IMG/VR virus record: IMGVR_UViG_3300021962_000640
Span: 1-24,112 of that record
DNA: 24,112 nt
DNA from: a virus
Direction: 5' to 3' (one strand)
Positions 13,669 through 22,331 of this stretch are shown piece after piece. The stretch's first letter is position 1. Each line of letters starts with the position of its first letter. A program made the position numbers and the translations under genes. Under the pieces are notes generated by a model that was given only the letters and a program-made list of their open reading frames with translations, did not search any database and had not been told where the DNA came from.

Positions 13669-15321
13669 ATGGCTCTATTTGGAAATTGGCAGGGATATCC
13701 TATAGTTGGTTGGTCTTTTGACGACCAAGACAAACTTATTGAGGCTCTTGAGGAGACTTCAGGTACAAATGGTCGCAGATTATATGATGATACTATACGA
13801 GAATATAAAAGGGATTATTATGACAAATTTTTTAGTAAACTACTTTTCAATTTTGGATTAAAATTTCAATTAGGTGGCTCAAAAGACAAATCAAGAATAA
13901 TTACGACAGATAAGCCGCAAGGAATTTTTGATTTTTCTTTGGCTTCAAAAGGATTGTATAGGGTACCCGAATATTACTCGGAGAAATTAGCAGAAGAAAA
14001 ACCTGATAGATTTATTGAGTATGGTACTTTAAGCGGAGTAGTGCCACCGAATTTTGTTCAGCAACGGATGATACTTGGTATTAGACAATTTTATTTCAAA
14101 GATGAAGATGGAAAAGAGTATGTTTGTCAACAATATCAAAAAGGCACTATTGCTATAAAAGATAATATCAAAGGTGCTAAATTACAGTTTGCTACAAACA
14201 CAAAAAAAGTATATTTGAAGTTTAAACGGCAAGGAGGAAAAGTAAACTACGTTGAAATTTATTCACTATTTTATTTTACAAGCGTAAGTGGAAATGACGG
14301 GTATGCTTTACGACATTTACCTGCAATAATCGTATGTCAATATTTTGAGAGTATTGGTATAAAGTGCCGTTTTTATGCAACTCGATTTGTAGTTTTTGAT
14401 AATAAATATAAAATAAGAAAAGAGGATTTACTCACGGGTGCAACTTTGCCATTATGGAATTATGATAATAAAGGCAAACTACACAATTCCGAAGATTATT
14501 TGTGTGTTCAACCATTTTTAGCCAAAGAGTATGGCGAGGAGTTTGACCCTGCAATAGCACTTGCATTTTCAAAGCAAGGCGCAAGTCCTGTATATCGGTA
14601 TGGAATACAAAACGCTCAAAAACACGACCTTGTAGCAAAGGATTTTCCAACGGGAGGAAATCCCGATTGGAATGAAATCGATTATAGAATTGGTTTTGAG
14701 AGGTATAAAAACAAATATCAAGAATATGTGGAGGCGGGTATTTTTAAGGGTAAAGAAGTAAGACCTGAGGCTCAAATATTATTTCATTCTATGTCAATAA
14801 AATATTATCAGAGTGAGTTAATGGACGATGCTATGAATGTTTATGGCTCTTATGGTGGTACTATGGATAGACTCGTAGAAAAATCGCAATTTTATGGAAA
14901 ATTTATTGAATGGTGGATGAATTTTTGTGCTCAAAAATTACGCGACTATATTCTTCTTTTGAACACCAAACAACCTCGGAAAGAAATGGAAATGATTGGT
15001 AGGGAAATGAAAGAAGGGCTTGAAAATTATGTATATTATTTAAATAATAATGCAATAAGTGGTTTAGATAAAGCATTTCGGGATATAATTATATATAAGA
15101 TAGGTGATATATGTAAAATAGAATATTTAACTCTCAACGAAACTATTGTCGGAAACGAATTAAAAATTAACCCTGATATAAGGGGGTATATCTCAAATTT
15201 AATAAATGATGTTGCTATTTATGCTGAGGAGGACCCATTTCCGACTCCAAAAGAACAAATTGAAAAAATGGATGCATTAGCAGAAACTTTATATAATGAA
15301 TTGGAAAGGGTAAATATATGA
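13669..15321 (+). CDS. Probable degenerate VWA-domain partner of the AAA+ ATPase
   Basis: This is a 550-residue protein. Residues about 190-240 have the start of a VWA fold: beta strand VEIYSLFYF, then T204-S205-V206-S207-G, a helix (LRHLPAIIVCQYFES) and strand GIKCRFYATRFVVF. In a canonical MIDAS (D-x-S-x-S) the first residue would be Asp; here it is F203, so metal binding at this site would be impaired. The rest is mixed alpha/beta with a helical C-terminus. Adjacency to a MoxR/CobS-type ATPase is the classic AAA+/VWA arrangement (as in CobS/CobT and MoxR operons). The VWA assignment is inference from this segment and the pairing. The stop overlaps the next start (ATGA). Confidence 0.65.
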   Translation: MALFGNWQGYPIVGWSFDDQDKLIEALEETSGTNGRRLYDDTIREYKRDYYDKFFSKLLFNFGLKFQLGGSKDKSRIITTDKPQGIFDFSLASKGLYRVPEYYSEKLAEEKPDRFIEYGTLSGVVPPNFVQQRMILGIRQFYFKDEDGKEYVCQQYQKGTIAIKDNIKGAKLQFATNTKKVYLKFKRQGGKVNYVEIYSLFYFTSVSGNDGYALRHLPAIIVCQYFESIGIKCRFYATRFVVFDNKYKIRKEDLLTGATLPLWNYDNKGKLHNSEDYLCVQPFLAKEYGEEFDPAIALAFSKQGASPVYRYGIQNAQKHDLVAKDFPTGGNPDWNEIDYRIGFERYKNKYQEYVEAGIFKGKEVRPEAQILFHSMSIKYYQSELMDDAMNVYGSYGGTMDRLVEKSQFYGKFIEWWMNFCAQKLRDYILLLNTKQPRKEMEMIGREMKEGLENYVYYLNNNAISGLDKAFRDIIIYKIGDICKIEYLTLNETIVGNELKINPDIRGYISNLINDVAIYAEEDPFPTPKEQIEKMDALAETLYNELERVNI

Positions 15322-15629
15322 AAATAAGTCAACAAGCGTATGTTACGCTTCAAGAAATACTAAGAAATTTGAACATTGCATCCGCAAAAGGTGCTAAAGT
15401 TCAAAATCTTTTGGTTTTGCAAAATCCCATCATTCCTGATGCTGTTTACATCAAATATGACATAGAATATATGTCAGCAGGAGAAAAAAAGTTTGAACCA
15501 AGATTAACGCAAATAAGCGATAGCGGTGAACCTATGGACATAAATGACCAATTTGATAATGTCTATCAACGGTATGCTTTCTTAGGTGACTGTGTTCCTG
15601 TTAATGTTTCACAAATAAAAATAAGATAA
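15318..15629 (+). CDS. Hypothetical protein (103 aa)
   Basis: This is a small soluble protein. Helical N-terminus ISQQAYVTLQEILRNLNIAS, then a beta-rich part (VQNLLVLQNPIIPDAVYIKYDIEYM) and a C-terminal NVSQIKIR strand. No family is recognised. It overlaps the preceding gene by ATGA and the next by one base (TAATG), so it is translated with them, probably as an adaptor in the same complex; that role is a guess. Confidence 0.7.
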   Translation: MKISQQAYVTLQEILRNLNIASAKGAKVQNLLVLQNPIIPDAVYIKYDIEYMSAGEKKFEPRLTQISDSGEPMDINDQFDNVYQRYAFLGDCVPVNVSQIKIR

Positions 15630-18600
15630 TGGCTCAGAGGGATAAGTATGACTTTCAACAAATAAGTCAAGATTGGGGTGCCGTCGAATACAAAGACGTG
15701 CCATCCTACAGCAAAACAAGTGTAGGAACTACGGGAGATGCGTATTTAATCAGACAATTTTTAAAACAGTTTTTTCCATTTTTAAAAACGACTGTAAATA
15801 AAGGTAATACTTCAGTAAGGGTTAAAGTTCAAGAAATCGAAATCAATTTTATTTCGCAACAAGGTGGGGTTCGTACAAATTTCCTACTTAATGCCGCCAA
15901 ATTGGATGAAATTTTGGGGCCTCTTTTTGAGGGTCAAGGTTTTGATGGAATGACCGATTCTTCATATTCGAAACCTTTGCCAAAAATGTACAATGATGAG
16001 GGATTTGAAGTAAGTTATGGATACATTTATTTATTTGTAGACCCTGAAAATTTTAAATACCGTTATACAATTGACCTTAATACTCCTGATAAAACAAAAA
16101 AACAAGATGTTTTAGTATTTCGCTCGGAAGTTGCAGGTGACGGGTCTCAATTGAAGATAGAATTGCCTTTGAAGACCTACAATTATATTAGGAACGAAAT
16201 AAACAATACTATTTCTAATACTGCATCACCTACGACCAATCAAAGTGATTCGGTGATTTTGGAAAGAAGTGAAGAAAATCCAAATCCTGAGCATAATTTG
16301 GATAGACAGGCAGAAAATATTTTGAAATTACTAAATCGGGATACGGCACTTAGTTTAAGTGAAATGGACAATTTTTCAACAATTCCTCGACAGCAAATAG
16401 AGGAAAATTTAGTTGATTTATTAAGTGATGGATACGTTGTTATTGTAGACAAGAATAAGAAAAGACAGAAATATGAAATAACTCAAAAAGGTAAAAATGC
16501 TTTGGAAACAACGGCATCAAAAATTGACCCGTTGCCGAATCAGGAAAAACCGAATAGCCCAAGTCGGTACAACATATCAAGTTTAGGACAAGCAATAGTA
16601 GATTTTTTAGCAGAAAATACAATGTACGTCCTCGAGGCGTTGCTAAATGAACTGACTTTTAATAAAAAATTTAGGAGAGAAGACATTTTGGATGAAGTAA
16701 AAGAATTAATACAGAATGGCTTGGTTAGTGCCCAAATGAAAAATGGTTATACTGTGTATGTTCTTACCTCTGAAGGCAGTAGATATGTTGACGAGGATAA
16801 ATATTACACAGTTTTAAAACGACTTATATTAGATTTTTTGGCAGCCAAAAAAGGCTCAAAGTTTGCAACAAAAAGTTTTATTATTACGCAAATCAGAGAT
16901 AATAATAGTATTTATTCTGAGTTTGAAATTGTTCAAGCACTAAATGAATTGGTAGAAGAAGAATTGATTGGTAATAAAATTATACAAGGTTATGAATCAT
17001 ATTTTATTTTACCCAAAGCCTCGTCTGATTTCATCAAAAAACAAAATCCACTAATTTCAAAAGACCCTAATGATATGGATATGGAAAAATCAAGTGAAGG
17101 CGAAAAAGCAATGTCATTATTTGTTGCCAAAAATTTGGATATTTTGAAGGATATGGAACAAAACGCTCCTGAGTTATTGGATGTGCTTTCCAAGGGTTTA
17201 CAACTTATTACAAATTTAGGCAAAGGAAACACGGCAGAACTTGCACCTTTTATTCCTTTAAAAAATCAACAGGAATTGGAGGACCAATTAAAGGAGGAAG
17301 ATTTTGACATTTCAGAAAGTGATTTATCAGAACTTGATTTGACAGGACTTGAAGATGATTTGGAACTTAATGATGATGAATTAGGCAACTTGGATTTAAC
17401 AGAATTCGATGAATTGACTGATTTTGTTAACACTGAATTGATACCTTCAAAAGAGGCGCGTGATTACGCAGTTTTAAAAACTTTGCAGTTGAAATCGGTG
17501 GTAAATAATTCTATTACGACCAACGAAATTTTAACGTCATTGAATGACCGTGCTGAAGAAAAATACACAGACCAAAATATTTTGGATTTGGAACAAAGGG
17601 ATTTTCTTTATAAGTCTAATGGATGGAATTTAACAACTAAAGGTGAAGAATTCATAGATGAATATGAGTTAAAAAACAAACAAGACAGTGTTGCTTATCC
17701 TTTGATTAATGCTCAAAATAAAATTGATATTGACAATTTAGATATTTATCAAAAAGAAATAATTAGGGTTCTATCTCCATACGATAATGATGCTCTTTAT
17801 CCAACATTGACTGTAGTCCAAATATTTGAAAAAATTGATAACAACTTCAAATTTACTTATCGAGTTATAGATGCAAGGGCAGATTTGGAAATTTTAAAAA
17901 TAATGGGTTTAGTGGAGGAAGAAGACCAAAAATTTAGTTTGGTAATGTCTGATAAAGTCAAAAAAGTAGTCGATGAGTTGAATGAAGAAAAATCGAAAAG
18001 CGAAAAATTAAGTTCTACAGAAGAACTCATATTACTCGATTTAAGACGTATGAATACTTCTCTGTCAGGGTCAGATATCCAAAAAGATATAACATCATCT
18101 TCTAAAACAAATTTGACACTTCCAAAAGTTTTTACAATGTTATCTCAATTAAAAAACAAAGGACTTGTTGAAGAAATCAATACTCAATACTCAGGAGTAC
18201 AATGGAAAATAACACCTTTGGGTGATGAATATGTTGACAAACTACCAAAAACGGGAGGAGAATACCGTGAAGAAAAAAAACGACAAAAAATCGAAGAGGA
18301 TTTCGGCTCACTTGACTATGATTATTACTTAGTTGCAAAAATTTTAAATGACACTATGGGTATGTTAACTGCAGGAACTGTAACAACCATACTTCAACAA
18401 AAATTCAATAAAAAACCAAAGTGGAAAGAAGTTGATGTTCTGTTAAAACTTCGAAGTTTAAAAAAATACGGATTGGCTTTAGAAGATATTCAAAATTCAA
18501 CCGAATATTTTGAAATCAGTGCTTACGGAGAAGACGTAGTTGAATATTTGAGTGAACAAGAAAGCAAAGGATTATATCCAAAATCAAAACCAACACAACA

Positions 18601-18739
18601 GACCGCTGCTGTGCGCCCCTCTCCTACGGAAAGTGCAACCCTTAATGCTGTTGGAACCATAAAAAAAGGTAATGATGGAAACAATTGGGAAGTCAAAGAA
18701 AGTTCCACAGGTGTGAAGCGTTGGGTAAAAATGAAATAA
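15629..18739 (+). CDS. 1036-aa array of about seven winged-helix modules
   Basis: Residues 1-200 are an unassigned alpha/beta domain. Winged-helix-like units then occur at about 227-294, 320-390, 392-466, 611-680, 700-785, 795-870 and 897-970. Each has a leading helix, a recognition-type helix and a wing ending in a T-x-x-G-E/K-x-x-(hydrophobic) pattern (YEITQKGKNALE, YVLTSEGSRYV, WNLTTKGEEFI, WKITPLGDEYV, FEISAYGEDVV). An acidic linker (about 545-605, ELDLTGLEDDLELNDDELG) splits the array three plus four. The end, GTIKKGNDGNNWEVKESS then VKRWVKM (1009-1036), is a small module I recall from other large phage and virus proteins. A string of DNA-binding units suggests DNA coating, bridging or architectural use. 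Module boundaries are estimates. Confidence 0.75.
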   Translation: MAQRDKYDFQQISQDWGAVEYKDVPSYSKTSVGTTGDAYLIRQFLKQFFPFLKTTVNKGNTSVRVKVQEIEINFISQQGGVRTNFLLNAAKLDEILGPLFEGQGFDGMTDSSYSKPLPKMYNDEGFEVSYGYIYLFVDPENFKYRYTIDLNTPDKTKKQDVLVFRSEVAGDGSQLKIELPLKTYNYIRNEINNTISNTASPTTNQSDSVILERSEENPNPEHNLDRQAENILKLLNRDTALSLSEMDNFSTIPRQQIEENLVDLLSDGYVVIVDKNKKRQKYEITQKGKNALETTASKIDPLPNQEKPNSPSRYNISSLGQAIVDFLAENTMYVLEALLNELTFNKKFRREDILDEVKELIQNGLVSAQMKNGYTVYVLTSEGSRYVDEDKYYTVLKRLILDFLAAKKGSKFATKSFIITQIRDNNSIYSEFEIVQALNELVEEELIGNKIIQGYESYFILPKASSDFIKKQNPLISKDPNDMDMEKSSEGEKAMSLFVAKNLDILKDMEQNAPELLDVLSKGLQLITNLGKGNTAELAPFIPLKNQQELEDQLKEEDFDISESDLSELDLTGLEDDLELNDDELGNLDLTEFDELTDFVNTELIPSKEARDYAVLKTLQLKSVVNNSITTNEILTSLNDRAEEKYTDQNILDLEQRDFLYKSNGWNLTTKGEEFIDEYELKNKQDSVAYPLINAQNKIDIDNLDIYQKEIIRVLSPYDNDALYPTLTVVQIFEKIDNNFKFTYRVIDARADLEILKIMGLVEEEDQKFSLVMSDKVKKVVDELNEEKSKSEKLSSTEELILLDLRRMNTSLSGSDIQKDITSSSKTNLTLPKVFTMLSQLKNKGLVEEINTQYSGVQWKITPLGDEYVDKLPKTGGEYREEKKRQKIEEDFGSLDYDYYLVAKILNDTMGMLTAGTVTTILQQKFNKKPKWKEVDVLLKLRSLKKYGLALEDIQNSTEYFEISAYGEDVVEYLSEQESKGLYPKSKPTQQTAAVRPSPTESATLNAVGTIKKGNDGNNWEVKESSTGVKRWVKMK

Positions 18740-18758
18740 AAAACAAAAAAATACGAAT

Positions 18759-21700
18759 ATGAATAATCAAGCAAAAATCAAACTTGAGAAAATAAAGAAA
18801 CTGAAACTCCCTGAAAAAGTTAGGGCTACAGCGGACAAAATTGAAAAAGGTTTGTCGAGTGCAGACGCGGCTACCCAAAAGAAGGCTGAAGATGCATTGA
18901 ATAAACTTTATGACCAAATCAAAGCAGTTGCGGCTAAACAGCGTGAAGAAAAAACGGAAAAGAAAGTCAATGAAAATACTATTGTTCCTCAGAATGCTGA
19001 TATCGCGGCCCCTGAAGCAAAAAAACAGTTGGCAAAAAAAACCACTGTTGCAGATGACGTGATTGACAAGGCATTAAAGGAGGACCCTGAACTTGCAGGA
19101 TTTGGGAAATCGGATAAACGCAGAGACGCAGGGCGCAAAGCGCAACCTGCAGGTCGACGAGTGGCTCGCAAGGGATGGAAAAATCAATACGGTAAATCAG
19201 ATGGCGGCAGAGTATATTTTGAAAATCGTGAAAACCGTACAGACCGTAAAAGTCCCTCTTTCAAATCAGGATACCCATATTTAGCAAAAGGTGGTAAAAT
19301 ACACCCTATGGATGAGGAAGATGGAACTTTTTATGTCAACCTTTACAAGACCAAAGGAGACCAAATGATGTCAGTGGATGAGCGCGAATACAAATCTAAA
19401 GCGTCCGCTATGACCTATGCGATGATGAAGCGCGATTTTATGAAAGAAGGTGAAAGCATATTCGTGATGAATGATGACGGTGATGTGCTTTACACTTCTA
19501 TTGGCACCAAAAAAATGGCTATGGGTGGTAAATTCCCTTATCAAAATGCTCAAGTTGGTGACAGTGCTCGTGTTATTCTTGAAAACAAAATGGGAACCAT
19601 TATGGTCGCATATGGTCGTCGTTTCCATTTGAAGTTTCCCGATGGTACGGAAAAGACATATTCGGCTGAAGAATTAGAATTTTATCCTGAAGACGAAATG
19701 ATGGCTAAAGGTGGTGACATTCAAAACACAACTTTTGTCGTTAAAAACTTGGACGGTAAAATCGTTTTAAAAACTAAAAGTCTAAATAAAGCATCAGACT
19801 ATCAAGGTTTAGTCGGAAGGGATACTCACACGGTTGAAACTCTTGACGGCAGAATTTTGAGTGCGTCAGGTGGTTATATGGAACATCGTGGTACAATTAC
19901 GGATGATTCATTGGAAAGTATTTTGAAAAGTGATTTCCCTAAATCCAATTATCAGTTAGATTATAATGAAATTAATGGGCATAGTATTTACGGGCAAAAA
20001 GAGGTGATTCAGACTATTCAAAAACATTTGTTGAATGAATATGGTATAACTTCTGAATATGTTAAAGAGGGATTTGGATTGCCATTTTTGAGGGTAAATA
20101 GTCAATTCGTAGACAAATACGCTCAAGGTGGATATATTGCTGAGGGAGAAAATTATGAGTATGTAAATACTTTCAAGCGTTTTGACAGCAATGTTCCTGT
20201 TCCTCAGGAGGACTTTGAAAAATTGGTGGATGCGTATCACAAACAACTTTCAGGTGATAAACTTGCCGTTTCCAAATACAAGGTTTTGAAACTTCAAATG
20301 GGCAACTATTTAGGTCATAAAACAGTTGAAGAAATGGAAGAGTACATCGAGAAAACTCACAACGCTCACAAAATGGCCGATGGTGGTGAATTGAAAAAAG
20401 GCGATAAAATTATAATACTTGGAAAAGAGTTTGAATTTGTACGAAATGAAATGGATTCAAGCCAAGGATATGACGAAGAGCGTGTAATTTTGAAAAATGA
20501 AGATGGAATTCGCTCGTATCCAAAAGATATGGTTGAAGCATATTCCAAATACAAAATGGCCGATGGTGGAGTAGTTAGCAATTTAGAATTACTCAAGACA
20601 AAGATTAGAGATGAAAGCAAAAAAATGAAAGTTTATGGCGAGGATGGATTTGGTGGATATGTAGTTAATATGAGTGATGATAAAATTTCACTTTCAGACT
20701 ACACAGATTTAAAACCGTATTCAGCACAAGCAAGTGATAACGAAACAAAGGTTTCCTTTTCTGACACGAATCGTCAAATGGTTATATTTTCAACAGATGT
20801 TAAAGAGCGTTTTGAAGATGACAATAGTTTCAAAAAATATGGGGGGATTAAATACATTTATGAGCCACTCACTGACGAAATTGCGGAGGAAATATTAAGC
20901 AAAGTAGATACCTTTAAACAAAGCACTGCATTTGCAACAGGTGGTTATGTGTCTAAAAGGGATATTGAAGCGATAACAATTGTGAACCCAAATAAGAGTA
21001 ATCCGAAAAACCCATACTTGACTTTCCGAAGTGGAGAATTCTTAAACGGTTTGAATCAATTCGCGAAAGGTGGAAAACTGACTGATAATTATACCTACAT
21101 TAAACGGAGTGATGTTTTTGCGGTGTACTACAAAGACAAATCCAAAAAATATTTTTCGGTTATGGAAAATAAACCGAAAAATGGTTTTTGGGTCAGCAAG
21201 AAAGCATTAATCAGGGAAGGTGGAAAAACACCAAGTGCAGCAAATGCACCTTTTGACGCATACGAGTCATACAATGAACTTTCTGAGATGAATAGCAAAG
21301 TATGGGACAAGTTGAAAATTCAAAGTGGTAGCGAAATTTATGCTTCAGATTCTTTACAAAAGAAATTGGCCGTCGAGTATCCCAATTCGGGAATTGATGC
21401 AAAATTCAAAAGTTTGAAAGCCATTCAAAGAAAAAAGGTTGCGGAAATAATGACGGACGAAAACGAGCATAGTTTGCGTAATTATTTGACACTGAGAGGA
21501 TATCTTGGACAAAAAGAATATGACAGAAAGGTAAGTATATTCGACCCTAAAAGACCTTATAACTTAAACCCTGCAAATTTTAAAAATACTCTGAAAAAAA
21601 TGGCTGAGGGTGGTAAAATTGGATTTGAAGCCCTTTCCAAAAAAGTAGCGTCAAGGTATGCGGGTAAAAATGTTAAGCCTAAATACCAAGGCGAATATGG

Positions 21701-22331
21701 AAAGACTTACGATAAGGCTGAAGCAAAGGAAGTTGGCGACAAAGTAGCGGCAAAAGTTTATCGTATGCAGCAAGGTAAAATGGCTATGGGTGGTGAACTT
21801 GAAAAGGGTATTCGAACCGAAATGAAAGAACACGGAATGAGCCGTGAAGAAGCAACAAAAACTGCGAATGACCATTTAAAAGAAGATGCAAAATACTACA
21901 CCAAAATGGCTAAAATTGGTCTAAAAGATGGTGGTAAAATCGAATTGCCTCACGAATTGGATAGATATTTTACTAAGCCTGCAGGAACGATTGAAGTGGA
22001 AATGAACAAGTTGATTCCTATTCGTGCACGGAAGAGTGGTATTGAAAATGCAGAAGTGTATATGAAGAAGGCTTACGATGGAAAAATGTCGAAGCGTAAA
22101 CCTATTGAAATTTACAAAACTCGTAATAAAAAATATCGTGTAAACGATGGTAACAGTACCTATGCAGTTGCTAAAAAGAATGGTTGGGAAACTATTTATG
22201 CAACTGTAGTTTCCAATCCAAATATCAAAAATCGTGTTGAAAAAAGTACATTTGCAATAGCAAAAGAAATTAGAAAAGAAGGTGAAAAATGGAGTGATGC
22301 TGTTAAAAGAGTAAAGGAAAACAGGAAATGA
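18759..22331 (+). CDS. 1190-aa polyvalent-type protein with DUF5661-like and ParB-like modules
   Basis: The N-terminus (1-110) is lysine-rich coiled coil. Residues 117-170 hold a basic block (KRRDAGRKAQPAGRRVARKG, then YFENRENRTD). A chain of small domains follows, separated by GG motifs at about 175, 253, 315, 454, 539, 600, 725, 768, 948, 1008 and 1055 (for example MADGGELKKGD). Residues 1010-1050 resemble DUF5661 (EHGMSREEATKTANDHLKED, then YYTKM). Residues 1056-1140 resemble a ParB/sulfiredoxin-like domain (MNKLIPIRARKSGIENAEVY, then YRVNDGNSTYAVAKKNGWE), but the usual G-x-R-R catalytic/CTP motif is DGNST. No TM segment. The architecture matches phage and conjugative-element polyvalent proteins delivered with DNA; the function of most domains is unknown. 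Overlaps the next gene by ATGA. Confidence 0.75.
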   Translation: MNNQAKIKLEKIKKLKLPEKVRATADKIEKGLSSADAATQKKAEDALNKLYDQIKAVAAKQREEKTEKKVNENTIVPQNADIAAPEAKKQLAKKTTVADDVIDKALKEDPELAGFGKSDKRRDAGRKAQPAGRRVARKGWKNQYGKSDGGRVYFENRENRTDRKSPSFKSGYPYLAKGGKIHPMDEEDGTFYVNLYKTKGDQMMSVDEREYKSKASAMTYAMMKRDFMKEGESIFVMNDDGDVLYTSIGTKKMAMGGKFPYQNAQVGDSARVILENKMGTIMVAYGRRFHLKFPDGTEKTYSAEELEFYPEDEMMAKGGDIQNTTFVVKNLDGKIVLKTKSLNKASDYQGLVGRDTHTVETLDGRILSASGGYMEHRGTITDDSLESILKSDFPKSNYQLDYNEINGHSIYGQKEVIQTIQKHLLNEYGITSEYVKEGFGLPFLRVNSQFVDKYAQGGYIAEGENYEYVNTFKRFDSNVPVPQEDFEKLVDAYHKQLSGDKLAVSKYKVLKLQMGNYLGHKTVEEMEEYIEKTHNAHKMADGGELKKGDKIIILGKEFEFVRNEMDSSQGYDEERVILKNEDGIRSYPKDMVEAYSKYKMADGGVVSNLELLKTKIRDESKKMKVYGEDGFGGYVVNMSDDKISLSDYTDLKPYSAQASDNETKVSFSDTNRQMVIFSTDVKERFEDDNSFKKYGGIKYIYEPLTDEIAEEILSKVDTFKQSTAFATGGYVSKRDIEAITIVNPNKSNPKNPYLTFRSGEFLNGLNQFAKGGKLTDNYTYIKRSDVFAVYYKDKSKKYFSVMENKPKNGFWVSKKALIREGGKTPSAANAPFDAYESYNELSEMNSKVWDKLKIQSGSEIYASDSLQKKLAVEYPNSGIDAKFKSLKAIQRKKVAEIMTDENEHSLRNYLTLRGYLGQKEYDRKVSIFDPKRPYNLNPANFKNTLKKMAEGGKIGFEALSKKVASRYAGKNVKPKYQGEYGKTYDKAEAKEVGDKVAAKVYRMQQGKMAMGGELEKGIRTEMKEHGMSREEATKTANDHLKEDAKYYTKMAKIGLKDGGKIELPHELDRYFTKPAGTIEVEMNKLIPIRARKSGIENAEVYMKKAYDGKMSKRKPIEIYKTRNKKYRVNDGNSTYAVAKKNGWETIYATVVSNPNIKNRVEKSTFAIAKEIRKEGEKWSDAVKRVKENRK

